NCBI GenBank assembly: GCA_012064415.1 | Contig: SSNU01000155.1 | Coordinates: 434,001-498,000 of the forward strand | Direction of reading: 5' to 3' | DNA: 64,000 nucleotides | Source of the DNA: Gyrodactylus bullatarudis | Taxonomy: Eukaryota > Platyhelminthes > Monogenea > Gyrodactylidea > Gyrodactylidae | Part shown: positions 36,101-49,800 of the stretch, in pieces | Numbering within the stretch: the first letter of the stretch is position 1 | Layout: each line of letters opens with the position of its first letter | Program-made: the position numbers and the translations under genes | The notes under the pieces: model-generated | The model's database searches: none | The model's input: only the letters and a program-made list of their open reading frames with translations | Told to the model about the DNA's origin: nothing

Positions 36101-39100
36101 GTTATTTTTCTTTATATCGTAACCTAGATTCCAAAATATCTTTATATATCTTATTGTAAAAATTCTAAATTCTTATCTTCATATTAACTAGGTGAATATT
36201 AGAACCATTTATTCTTCTGAAAAATAATTAAGAGAATAGAATGTTTATTCTCAATTCGTCCTTCTCACCAAATGTGAAAGGAAACAAATGGTTGGAATCC
36301 TCCTTGAAAATATTTTCCCTTTCGTCAAAAAAAACTTTGAGGCAAAACAACATAATCTATTCCCGTGGGATAATCCACAAGTTGAAATGGTGAATAATTT
36401 TTGAATCCATCTTACACAAAAAGAAAAAAAACATTTAGAAAATTCCAAAGGGGAGTAATACACGAGAAACAAAAGATTAATCAAATTAAGCATCCATTTA
36501 GACAAAAATATTTTTGCTCTGTTTATGTCTCTTAGCTAGGGAGTGGGAATACTTCTTCTCAAGAAAAAGCCATTCCTTTGAATTCTCCAGAGATTTCTTT
36601 CATTCTTTAAAAGTGTCAACAATTTCTCTAATATATATGGCAATCGATCTCTTCCCTTGTACCCAGAATCATCTCACTATAAGAAACTAAGAACAGATCA
36701 AAAGATCGTATTGGAGGGATTGTAACATTATTTTCACAAATCGAGATCTAGATGCTTACTCAAATTATGGCTGGTAGAATGAATACACTTTTCATTGTTG
36801 AAAATGCAAAGAATTGTAACACAAATTGGATACATTTCCTGTAATGTGTGATCGTTTTTGGGAACAATGACTTTTTAGAGGATCAATCAATTCCCATCTA
36901 GAAAGCGAGATGGAACATTTAGTTAATTCTTGATACATCTGTTGTTGTGTTTTTTTTAATTCTGACACATCAATTATAAATATCATCGTTATTCAATCAA
37001 ATTAACTACTATTGTAGTTATTACTATATATATTATTGAATGCTATTGAAAGATGAGGGGTTCCGTCTATGATTTTCGAAAACTTCAACTGTATGTAATA
37101 TTCTTACCCCGTTAGATAGCATTATCCTAATTATGTTAATTCCCTCTTTCTATCCAGTAATGGCTGGTAGAAGACAAAGTAAACATTTTTTGGAATTTCC
37201 GAATGACTTGACTCTGAGAATGCACCCAGTGTGTACAAGCGACAGATATAGAGAGGCAATATACAATCAATCCTCTAATTATTCAATGCCCACATACAAA
37301 TGATGTATTTTCCACTAACTGATGGATGGAGGGTATGCGAAAGGCCTCTCCTTCTTCTTTTCACATCATTTGGTTAACTCACGAGGAGCCCTCATCAATG
37401 ACCATACACTCGAATACAGCTAGTCTCGATGAATTTGAGGGGTTTATGATTTTTATAAATACTTATTTTTTCATCAAGGTCTAAAAATTTTCAAAAGAAA
37501 TTTTGATAACCGATTGATTTATGAAAAAATAATTCTTTTTTCCATCTTTTGGACTTCTAGTTTAAAACGTTAGTTGATTTCAAGGTTTGAAAGGGATCAC
37601 AAATAAACTAGGAAACTAATTATCATTAATCAATTTTTGAAAAATAGGAAATAGACTTACACACGATAATGGATGGGTCTTTTTTGTTATCTATTCGTTA
37701 CTGTGAAAAATTGAGTTAGGTTCTAAACTCATTTGGAAGGTTTAGAGAACAACAAGCGTATATTTGAGTGATAACGTTATATTTCGCCGGGTCTCTTCAG
37801 ACTCTACCTCGGTAACATTTAAATAGTAATTATAATAATCAAAAAGGGACCTTCCATTGATTCATTTTCTTATCCACTCTAGTGCAATAGGCAGGGGGGA
37901 AGGTTTGATCCATTGCTCTCGGCTTTTTGGTTACTTTTGTCTTTTTAGAAAACTGTCAATCTGTAACTGCCCACTGTGTCTCTTCCTCTTTCGTTTTGTT
38001 GTCGTTTCGTTTTTTCCTCCACGAGCACCTTGAAATCAACCAAAAAATTTAAGTTTGAATAACAAACTTGAAACATAAATTGTCTTGTAATAAGTGCCTT
38101 TTGAATCGGTTATCGAAAAAATCCAAGATTCTAGAAAATATCATAAATAATTCCCAAATTTATCAATAATCGCAACATATCCTGAGTATAAATAAAATTC
38201 TATATCTGGCCAATCTAGCTGTAACTTCACTGGCTATTCTTTCAAGACTCTCTTTAATACATATTAGAAATGATTTATTTTTTGCTGTATTCAGTTTAAA
38301 AAAGAGAGGTTGAACAAGTTAAAATTAGATTAAGAGAATAAAACATAAAATTTCTTGTTGTCAAGGTAAACTGTTAAGACCCGTTGAGTATTATTAATAC
38401 TATTACTATTCAAAAAAAAATTTGAACATGAATTCTCTATTTTTTTGATGCTGGTAATACTTGTCATTTAATTTTTTCTATCCAACTAAAATCAAGGTGA
38501 TAACATGACATTGGAAGATATTATTATAACTCATCTTCAGGAAATTCATCTCCAACACAATTGTATTTCATTTCTTGAGACACCTTTCACCGGGAAAATT
38601 CATGTCCAATATTCTCTAAATTCATTCATAACAAGTGGAGAAGAATTTCAAGGCCAAAGTACTGAGAAATAGACCAACAGGTAAAAGTGGGACAGAGTAA
38701 CAGGAAGAAGTAACACAATGCAAAGCAATAATAAATACAAAATTAAAAAAGAATACTACTACCATTTTGAATGGCTCAGAATGCTGCATGACGAACGGAT
38801 GTAACTTTAATTTGTTTTTCAAAATGGAAATAAAAGTATTCTAGAAAGTGTACTATTCTATATTCTGTGAGAACTTTATTTTTTGTAAATATCCGCTTAA
38901 TTAGCAAAATGAGATGAAGGTGTATGATATCAAAAAGTTGCTACTAAAGTGATAACTAGAAAATCAAAGTTAGACATTTTCAAATCCGAAAATCGGACCA
39001 AGGCATTGAGCATTTCTCGGAATAAGGAGTTCAGCCATTCAACCTAAGGAATCTTTATGACAAATGCCTCCAAGACTTGAAAGAAACAAGAATGAAGAAA

Positions 39101-40951
39101 GGTGTCATGGCCATGTGATTAGATGACAGGAAATATTGTTGACATGCCATTGTCAAGGTGAGAAGTAACCACAGGGGGAAATTTCTACCCAGAATCCTTC
39201 AATCAATCTGGTGAGGACTCAGTGTATTCTATCCTTATTTCAATTCAACTCATATTTAATACGTGCATTATTACAATTGTTATATATATTGTACGATAAT
39301 GGAATTGTGCAATAAAAACCTTGAGAGATGAAGCTAAATTAATTAATTAATTAACTGAAATCCCCAAACAAATATAATGAAATAAATTTTTAATATATCC
39401 GCTTCAACATTTTATTACATATTTTTTTCTATTTAATTGGCCTCATAATAATTTTGCGAAAAGGCCAACACAATAAATTGTTTAATATACAACTTTTATA
39501 TATGTTGCATCATGTTTATCGTAAAACAAAGCACGGTTTGCAAACTTTTTTATATTTTCCTGATTAAATAAAATATTGTATGATAATACCGTGTCTATAT
39601 TATTCAGCAAGGTATACATTATTACAATTTTCAATGTTAATATCAATGTTGAATGGTAGTTTTTTGGTTAAAGTTTTGTCAGATGAGAAACTTCCGTGAC
39701 CTACTTTAGACTGAGTTATTCAATCAACTTTTTCTTTTTTTGTCTAATCGGAAAATAAACTCTCTTTTTTATGATCACACAGGAGTACTTTTGAATGAGA
39801 TTACAGTTTATGCTGATTACGCCTAGTTAACTCACGTTGGTTCTCTCTAATACGTTTTTTAATAAACCAAACTATGAAAAGATGCGTCTATTTCCCGTGT
39901 GAAGACAGACAGAAGTTGATTTATGAGCATCTCTATATTGGAGTTATCTCAGAATACTCATTTGTTAGAAATGATCATGTTACAAACATATATGAGAAAA
40001 GTTCCTTTCTCTTCTTCCTTCATATACATCCAGAATATAGAAGGAGGAGAGTACAAATTAAATGAGCTCAAAGTTACACGCCCACTACCCATCCACCCCC
40101 AAAATATTCTTATCTAATGGTCTTTCTCTAAGAATAAATAACTCGAAATAAGTGCCTTCACACCACCTCGTCTATCTTCTTGGGCTATGCTCATAGCTGG
40201 GAAGAAAAGGAAAAAAGCTCTGGTCTTCTCTACAATTGATATTGATCTAGAAGAAGTCGAAGGGAGAAAAAGAAGATCATCTACTTCTTACTCCCAGCCA
40301 CCCTCAACTTTCTCTCCTCCTAACTAAACTTGGTACTAGTCTTGAGTTGGAACGGGTTGGTGGATCATATCCTTTCTTCATCTTGAGATGCATTTCTTCT
40401 TTCATATTCATTTTTTCCATAGACCAATCATCAGTCTGTTTTGAACTCACTCCACCCCACTTAAGATAAGCATATTGAAATGTGAGCTTGTTAGATAGAG
40501 AGAGATTGGTTCATACACACAATCACCATCCATAGATAGATGCATTGAGTATATATCAACGTCTCAAATCAATAATACATTATAATGAGATATCTATTAT
40601 GAGATATTATTATTATCATTTTCTTGTAGATAGCGATAGTTTTTTTCATGAGAGAAGACAGTACAGCACCAAAAGACATACAAACACACTTCTATTGAGT
40701 ACAAGTTGGAATAAATACGCTGAAAAGAAAAAGAATACTTACGTATACCCCTACTCATTTACCTCCTGGAAATAAATATACAATATAAATACGAAGAAAC
40801 ATACACTTTACACATAGGCCCAGGGAAAAAGACGACATCTTGAAGAAAAATTTATCCCTTCAGATATACAGAAAGCTTCTGTGTGTATGTAATATATACG
40901 AGATATATACCTTATCGTATAATAGGATACACTCCCTCTCTCTCTCTATAA

Positions 40952-41470
40952 TATAAAAGTCCCTACTCAGTTTGCCAACTACTACTGCTCACTACTAATA
41001 TAATACACACTCAAGAAAAATTAAAGGAGAAGAAGAAAACGAAGAATCAAAAGAGAGAACGTGTAGTACTCTCTCTCTCTCCCCAGACCATATTTATACA
41101 CTCTTTATAAATATAATATATATCAAGACATACATCTAAGGATATATATATACTCACTATATTGAAGGAGCGAATTGTATACTCACATATCTTTGAGTAT
41201 ACCCACGCACACAGTGTGTATAAGATATCTTGGTTTATTTTTCAAGAAATATTTCTCAGCGTACTCCTCAAGAAAGCAATATAAGAAATACGAAGAAGAA
41301 AAAAGAACGCTACGCTCAGTATTGTGGAAACAGCGCATTGCATTCATTTATTGTCTCTTTTTGGCTAAAACGGATAAAAGTAGAGCAAATAGCCCCTCAG
41401 AGTAAATCATCAGCCTTTCAATCGAGGACGAAGATAACCAAGCCAACATTCAAAAAGAATCTAGGAAAGG
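40952..41470 (+). promoter_or_regulatory. Candidate prospero promoter and 5' non-coding exon
   Basis: TATAAAAG at 40952-40959 follows a CT-rich run. About 500 bp downstream, AAGG|GTGAGT at 41470/41471 is a strong splice donor, and a good acceptor (GTTGGCAG, ending 43811) stands 2 nt before the prospero ATG. A 5' exon ending at 41470 joined to 43812 would fit. It is not proven: upstream ATGs are present and the TATA box could be fortuitous in AT-rich DNA. Confidence 0.3.
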
Positions 41471-43813
41471 GTGAGTCTCTTGAATTTTAAACTTTCAAGA
41501 TTGAAATTGGTCATTGGAACGGGGTTCCTTCATTTAGCAATCTTCTTGTACATCAGTAACAAGAGAATTCAAAAGGGGAAATTTATTTTTGAATATGCAC
41601 ACTTAGTTGATTCTATATGGGTATTGTTTTTTCCCTTTGCTAGATTATAATGTATTTACTTCTTTTTCAAAATAATCACTGGACCATGGCTGTATTATTA
41701 TTACTATCCAAGACTGCCTTCCCCTATATCCAGAAATGATGAACGAAAAAACAAATGACTTAAATGCGTACACAATTTTAATGCTAATGTATCATTTTTG
41801 TTCTAAGAAAGAATTATCATCTCTTTGTCAAATATTCATACAACATTTACTCTGAGAAATGGGATCATGTCCACTGACCCATGTAGTTTTAATATAGCAT
41901 TCTGCTTGAGCATTAACATCACTACATTTACTATTAAGAGAAGTTTTAATCTCTATTTACATCTCCATTTTTGAAATATCAGCAGTATTTTTTAAATAAA
42001 AAAGAAGAACACAAAAAGATTCTGGAAGGGGAGAAACATGATTGATTACTGATGAAATGAATAGCGAGAGAGAGAGAGAGAAAATCTATCAAGAATCGTA
42101 ATAATTGAAACAAAAAAATGAAAATAATAGAAGAATTGGTGGATGGTTGAGGGGAGGGATAAGATTCATCAAATCTAAAGAGGAAATTCTTCTTGATCAG
42201 TACACTCGGAGTTTGTTGAGATTCTCCTTCGACAAAAGCAGAGGATAGTAGAATAAGAGGAGAGCCACAGATAAGGAAGCTGGAAAATATATATATAACT
42301 GAATAACACTCCCACTTTTATATTCTTGTAGACTCTCTTGGATAGATAAATCCATGTCTTATTGCTATTTAGGGAAAGTTCTGGACAAGTTGTTCACCAA
42401 CAATCTTTTTGCGTGTATGTATTTTATGTGAGGATATACAGGAGGAGAGGATGAATGAGATTTTGTTTATTAACAAGATTGAATAAAATTCAAATGTCCC
42501 ACAATTCTCCTGTAGTCATTCTTCTTCTTTGGTTTTATTTTATTACAGAATAAAATGAGAGCTGGAGAGAAATATATGGATGAATTTTTTTCTCTGGAAT
42601 AGGATGCGGGTTATATCATGATGAAATTAATCAGAAGTTTACTCTAACCCAATGTACTCCACCTAGAATGTTTTTTGTACATTGTACATGAATGAAAAGA
42701 ATGTTTTTTACCATGTCTTCTTCCAAATGAGCATAGAGTGTATTGATAATGATGATGACTACCTTTAATTTTATTGTTACGTGGAACTCTACTACTGGAA
42801 AAGGGCATTACTTCATGACTGGACCTAAATGTCTGTTTATGATGATAGAGAGAGATAGAGATGTAGGTGTCAGAGAGTCTCCCTCTTTTCTTTCTAAAAG
42901 TCACTAAACTTCCAAGAATTTCCACAATGTAGAAATTTGTACAATAAAAGTTTTCATTCAGAATGTATAAATTCTCTGTTAGGTGATCACTTTATCGTTA
43001 CTAACCGAGATAATAAAATTGATCCCAATAATAATAATAAAAGAAGTTTATTAGAAAGGTAATAAATCTGTAGAAAAATTAATTATTGAGTTTTCCATGT
43101 GGAAAGGGATAGAGGTAGAAGCATCCACTCCAGATAGCTTCTTAATGATTCTTCTCAAATTCCCCTACAAATTCGCATCAACAACAACAGAAAAACCAGT
43201 AGAGAGGGAAGAGACTCTTTCTCTCCTTTTATTTTAACCTAATGTTTTTTTTAATATCAGTGCAAAATGAATAATTGATTATCTAATAATTCTCAAGTGA
43301 TCTTTACATTTTTTCTCCAGATTTCTCAGGAATATTCTCAAAGCAGAAAAAAGAGAGGTGAATGCATAGATGGGTGGGGAAAGAGGGGATGCATTGGCCA
43401 GTGGGCATTACAAATGTATTATTTATAGATTCGAAATTGAAACTCTTCTGGGAATTGTTTTAACCAACTGGGGGAGGATGATAATTTCTAGAAAAATTTT
43501 CCAAGAAAAAAATGTTTCCCTTTCAGAAAAGAAATAAGAAGAGAAACGGATGAAAAAGAATCTTGTAGAATGGAAAGTTGAAATTATTATCTTTGGAGTC
43601 GCAAGTACTGTGTGTAACAAAATTATTATTACAACATATCCTCTCTTCTAAGACGAAATATCATTTCACAATGTAATAATTATCCATGACTTCCGGAGGA
43701 AAGATTTATTTCTCCACTTTCTTTAGGAGAGTTGAAATCATTAAATAATAATCTTGAGCATATTCACTCTCTATAGCTAATGATAAGAATGTTTCTTTTG
43801 TTTGTTGGCAGAG

Positions 43814-46800
43814 ATGACTTCGAAGTTCCTACAAAATCACCAAGAGGGAAGCCTTAAGATATTTCCTCGAATCCATAGTCAGGATAGCAGCAATTCCAAT
43901 GAGCAAAATGTCCTAACAGAAGATAATCTCACCGATGAGAATGATGAAGAAATAGAAGATCGCCCAACCTCTGATTGTCGGTCGACAACAAATACTGTTG
44001 ACAATTTGGAGAATCAAACCTCTCTTAAGCGGAATAGTTCGTATTCCATGTGGAGACTCCTGGACGACAATGAATCAGACGAGAGCACTTCATCTATTTC
44101 ACCGCCTAAAATCAAAAAGATGAAAGAATCAGATGAAGTGGAACCAGATCATTTCGACGAAAAGTCCTCCGATCATCAGAAGGATTTAAATTTCAATAAA
44201 ATACGATCAGTAAGTTTAATTTTTTCTCATAAATAAGAGAGAATAGAATTTAACATATTTTTTTAGATCTTATCACCCAAGTTTCTAACGAACTCCTCAT
44301 GTCGAGAAGAAATTCAAGAGTCCCTCCCAGTCCAACAGACTGGCGCTAATTTGGATTTGGATGTCTTCAAGAATGTTTTCAGTCTCTTGATGAGTAAGAG
44401 ACAATCCAACGAGGTTGTCATCGATGAGAAAGCCAAGACAACTCCAAACATTGCCCAGTCAGAGACATCAAGTATTACAAACTTCCGTCAGTTCCTGGAG
44501 ACAAACGTCTCCCACCCCTTCGGTGGTCAACAGAATCCCCTGAAGACAATGTCGAATAATCCGTTTCTCCATTTCACAAACCTTTTGCAACATAGCCAAC
44601 CCACTCAGCAAAACCCTCTCCATCCACAAATTAATCATCTATACAACCTCATGAACATTATGAATCAACAACAAAGCGCAGCATTCCAGAAGAAGATGAT
44701 CCCAACCACATCGCCAAGCCTTGGCTCGCCCCATAGAGGCAGTAACAGTAATAAGTCGACAAATATCAAGAGTTCCAACCCATTCCTGGATAATTTGACA
44801 AAATCGTTTTTCCTAAGAAACTCTGCCAAGGTGAACGGTAAGAGTTCAAACTCCTCGAGTATTCTCAATGGGAAAGGATTTCCTTCGGATGAATTTCAAA
44901 ATCGAATCAATCAAACTCCTGCTGTCAGAGATACAAACAGTCTATTGGCCTCGGCACAATTGGCAGCTGCTTGTAATTCTGATACCTTTGGTTTGGTGAG
45001 TAAAAATATATTTTTATATAACCAATTTGGCACGTTTCGCTTACATTACTCTGAGAATCATATTGAATGAGGAAACTCATGGTTTCTCAGTGAATTATGA
45101 GAACCTTTGGAGCATTCCTCAGGTAGTGGTAGTTATTGCATGTCGTATGTGCAAACTACTTAATTTTATATTCAATTTGTTCCCTCTTATTTCAACACGT
45201 GTTCTATTTGTAGTCAAAATAAAATTTTACGATGTGTTTCGTGGGTGGATGGGGTTTTGATTGGCTTCTCTTCCTTCCTATGGCAAGTTTATATGAGTCT
45301 ATGAGAAATCATCATTCTCGAGGAATACCCATGTTTTTTATGAGCTTCTCTACATTAAAAAAGTGAGAAGTACCCTTCTTCCAGGGAAGAAGTTTATCAA
45401 CATTAAATCACCACCCATTAGATGGCCGTGTTGTTTTCTTTTTCATTATCCTGTTAATGAAAGTATTATATTCTCTTAGCTATATAACTTGTCAAAGAGA
45501 AGAAGAAAATCAATCAAGATTTCTCTTCTCATTTCCTCAATACCAGCCACTGTGGATGTCCACACTGTGTAGTGTGTGAAGCAGAGAATTTTTGATTTAC
45601 TCTCTAAAAAAGAGTGAAAAAGAAACTGAAAACTTTGATTGAATTAGGAGAGAAATTAGAAGAAAAAGATGGGTTCTTCCTTTTATTTCCCTACTCTGTA
45701 TAGAGTAAAACTTTTATAGAATGTTGTAAAAATGCATACAAGGAATTAATTCTATATACGGGTACCAGTAGAGTATTATTTTATTCCTGAGAAACATGGG
45801 TTTGTTCTGATGGAAGGGGAAAGAGAGTTAACACTTGGAAGAAGAAATTCTGGAGAAATCAAAAAGGGAGATTTCTCCTATTTTACACTTTCTCTCTGGT
45901 TCTTGGCACATTTACTACAATTCAAAAATAAAAAGCTCTTCTAATCTAATTCACATTAATCCCCTCCCCCCACATTCTTGTCCATTTTACAATCTCATTT
46001 TATATCAGAGTTTCCTGTCATCCTTTCTTCTTTTTCTTCTATCTCTTCTACCTCTTCATGGCGAGAATATGAGAAATCTTTTTCCATCAATTTAACTTTT
46101 CTGCTCAGCTCTGCTCTGCTGTGTGTGTGTGTGAAAGGCGTTGAAAAAGGCAAGATAAACGAGAACTCTTATGACCAAGAGCATCTCTGAAAAAAAAAGA
46201 AATGTCAAAGCACTAAAAGATTGTTTGTGGACGTGTGACTCCCTCAGTGTGAGATAGTGAGCCTATTATCATTTGTCTTTTCAACTTTGACTTTACAAGA
46301 AAAAAATAATGGAGTAGACTATTAAGAGGTATGGGGGTGGGATGGGGTGGTTAAAAAAAGAATGAAATTGTTTTTTGTTTTTGTGTAAATTAATTCTCTC
46401 ATCTGTGAGAGAGTATGACGATAGAATTTATTTCCTGGTATGGATGAGTATAGGAGCGGGCATCTTTTAATCTAATTAAAAATTCTCCCGTCATCACTTG
46501 AGAAAATTAATTGTCTTTCAGGGAATTCTCAATGGTTATCTTGGACTCTTCTATATTCAGTGGTTATTTATTTATGCCAGCTTCTTCTAAGTAGAGAACG
46601 TGAGATCGTTAAACGAGATTATTTCACTTGTACTTTACTCAATTTGCACACCTGATAAGAAAAAGACTTTCACATTTTTACGGTGGGAGACTTTGAATGA
46701 ATTTAGCCCTTAAAGTCCCAGAGAATTTTTCTTCATGACTGGCATTCAATCTTTTGTCTATCCCATGGTTTGTGAATACGCTGATTACGAATCTACAGTT

Positions 46801-49800
46801 GTTTTAACGCAATTATTTTGGTTCAAAAACAGGTTATCTTTGTAGCTTTAGCAGATAGAGTTCAATCCCATTGGCAAACCGAAGGAGAATGAAAGCGATT
46901 GGTCAGAATTGAGCAGTGCATTTTATTCATTGATAATTATGTATAAATATTACGTGTCGGTGTAAGGTCTGATGAGAACCGACGAAAATAAAAGCTTTTA
47001 TTCGCCTTAAACTCGTCGTCCTACTAACTAGCATGACTAGCAGTCAATAACAAACAAACATTTTCCAAGAAATAAGCCAGCTTATGACCAGAAAGAATCT
47101 ACAGTTGTTTTAACGCAATTATTTTGGTTCAAAAACAGGTTATCTTTGTAGCTTTAGCAGATAGAGTTCAGGCGATTGCATATTTGAAATCTAGAGGTAT
47201 GATTCCTGGATAAAAGTTATCTTACTTTTTATCTATGACCCTGGGGTAGGTAGGTTTTCAAAAAAACGTTTTAAACAAAAATTAATCTTGTGAAAAAAAT
47301 CAACTCTCTTAAAATTACGAGTATATCACGAGTTTGATAGAGTCAAGATCTTTGCGTATTTCAGGAGATAAATTTAAATTTCCTATCGAATGGGTGGTAA
47401 ACAAAGTATATTCTGAGGCTTAAATAAATAATAATTATTATAATGAATTATTAAAATGACATGTTATAGAACTATCACTGTGGGACTTGAAGGGTTTAAC
47501 CTCTTCTTGTAGTAGAACTGAGTGATAAGAATTTGAGTATCCCACTTGTTAACTACTTTACATTTAGAAGATTCTTGGTGGGGATGGGCCCATTAACCAA
47601 ATTAGCAAATGGCACAGATTGCATTCGTATTGTACTTATCAACTGGAAAAACAGAAAAATTGAAATCGGTTGTTTTGGGTTAAAATCTTCAATGAATGAA
47701 AGGCAATTAGTTTAGAGTAGAGTCTGGATAGATAGATTCCCCATAAAATTTCCTTCACATGACATCTGGCCATTATAAAGGAGGAGGATAGAGGATTTGT
47801 GAAATCGTTCATTTCTATAGTAATCGAGCAGAAATCAACAGAAAATCCTATAAGCTTGCATGTTCTACTCTATTTTGATTAGGCCTCCTTTTATTTATTT
47901 TATAAATTATTATTATTTCTCAATTATCCCAAGCATAAATGTCCTAGCTACCTTATGCCCCACCCACTCAAAATGTTCTCTGTTTTTTTTCTTGATCATA
48001 CCAAATTTATAAATGAGGGTGGAGTCTAATTTTTATTCATATATGAATAAGAGGAGAAACAAGTCACGGTCAAAAAAAATTAACAGAGCTTCGTTATTTT
48101 TTTAATCTTCTTATTCTAATCTCTGCTTGTTTTATGCATTTTTCCACAATCTCCATTTTGTGGTACCTCATATGAATTTTACTACTCAATTTCCAAGCTT
48201 ACATGACTGAAACAACCAACTGGACCATGGTAATAGTCCTTTGAGTAATTGAGATTCTCCTCAAGTTTTTTTAAATTGTAAATAGTTTCCTTTTAAAAAG
48301 TATCTTTTATTTGGTTAAATTAAACCAAATCTAAATAAAGAAAGAAGGAATTGTGTGGAAATTGCCTGGTATTTTTTTCCCTTATATAAGCAAGTATCAC
48401 TCAATGCTTGTAACCATGTCTGTTAAGAAAAATCTTTGGAGAAGTGGAATGGATTCTTTCTTTTTTCTTACTCTAATGCTGCTGCGGCTGTCTGAAAGGA
48501 CTCACACTTTTTGGCCGCACTAATTCAGTTCAGAGAGAGAGCGTAGTATTTAAAAGCTAAATGGAGGGGTAGAGAGAAAAGAAATTTATACATTGAGTTT
48601 GCAAACAATACCACCTGGTAACTATCCTTCTTTTGGAATACTTTTCAATAATAACAATACCTCCTGTATCTAATAATAATACTAGTAATGATACTTAACC
48701 TTGAGCTGGAATGTGTATTGTACCATTTCGTTTTATTCTACTTCTTTTAGTCGTATCTTTTTTTCATTTAATTCCCATTTTGAGAAGGTAATGAAAAAAG
48801 CTTTACTCAATTCCTTTCTCATTATTATCCCTGCTAATTGTATCCATCCGTCTCTTTCTCTCACACACACTCTTGCTTGCTTACTTGCATAGTTGCCTTA
48901 TTTATATCACAAGAATGAGAAAGGTGCATTACTGTAGTATTGGGTAATAGTAGTCAGAATACAATATTATTACTTATTATTATCAGCAAGTAGGTAAGCA
49001 AGTGAGAAAGAAAATAATTCTCCCCTCATTTACTACTACTCAGAACTACTCACTTGCTAATTAAGATTGATTTCCAGATACAGAAAAGAGGGAAAACTTA
49101 ATGGATAAAAGGATAAAAGAAATATGAAAATGATGAAAAGAGTTGACACTGCCAACTTACTTGGCCTGAAAAATAAATATGATGATGATGATGATGATAT
49201 TAATGATACCTGAGTAATTTCCTCATGAATTTCCCTGTAAAAAAATATATTGGATGAACTTCACTCAAGTTACATTTTCAGAAACAGGCCCACAACCTTA
49301 CTACAATGTTCCAATTAATCTGAAATCTGAACTAATGATGAATTTAATTTTTACATTAAACTTTCAATATTTTCTGCTGCTAAATTCTAACTAAATATGA
49401 ACTATGTTTTGAAATAAATAAAGAAAAATGTTACACAATTTTCCCTCTTTCCAGACGTGTACATTGACACCAGTTCATCTGAGGAAGGCCAAGTTAATGT
49501 TCTTCTATGTGAGATACCCGAACTCATCCCTATTGAAGGTCTACTTTCCCGATGTCCGATTCAATAAGAATAACACGGCTCAATTGGTCAAATGGTTCAG
49601 TAATTTTAGGTGAGTCTCTTATTGAGTTATTACTCATTGATTAAAGTTTTTCTAATAAGTATAGTAAGCTCTCTCGTGTCATAGTCCAAGTAAGAAAAGG
49701 CTGAGGAAGAGACATTGAAAGCCTGTCATGCTTTAGTTTTAGTTTCCTATGGGATTTTAAACCACTTTTGAGTTATGATAGCTTAGTTATACACTCTCGT

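Larger units (their letters stand above)
28300..43813. other. Large gene-poor tract upstream of prospero coding exons
   Basis: About 15.5 kb with no convincing coding exon on either strand, in a window where genes otherwise lie a few hundred bases apart. It holds many pyrimidine or purine runs: CT at 35371-35385, 40935-40947 and 41071-41080; GA at 42066-42081; a run of nine C at about 35609. There are also AT-rich stretches and a 16-bp palindrome at 30125-30140. The likely content is the cis-regulatory domain and 5' non-coding exon(s) of prospero. Its 5' part should include the MPV17 3' UTR. Short ORFs here have no family signature. Confidence 0.6.

Noticed and set aside
35371..42081. GA/CT runs as possible CRISPR-like or satellite arrays
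   Set aside because: They are simple dinucleotide repeats without spacers or a longer unit.
49265..49454. Possible extra prospero exon after an acceptor near 49280
   Set aside because: The stretch soon meets stops and has no Prospero similarity; direct joining of 44995 to 49455 is in phase.
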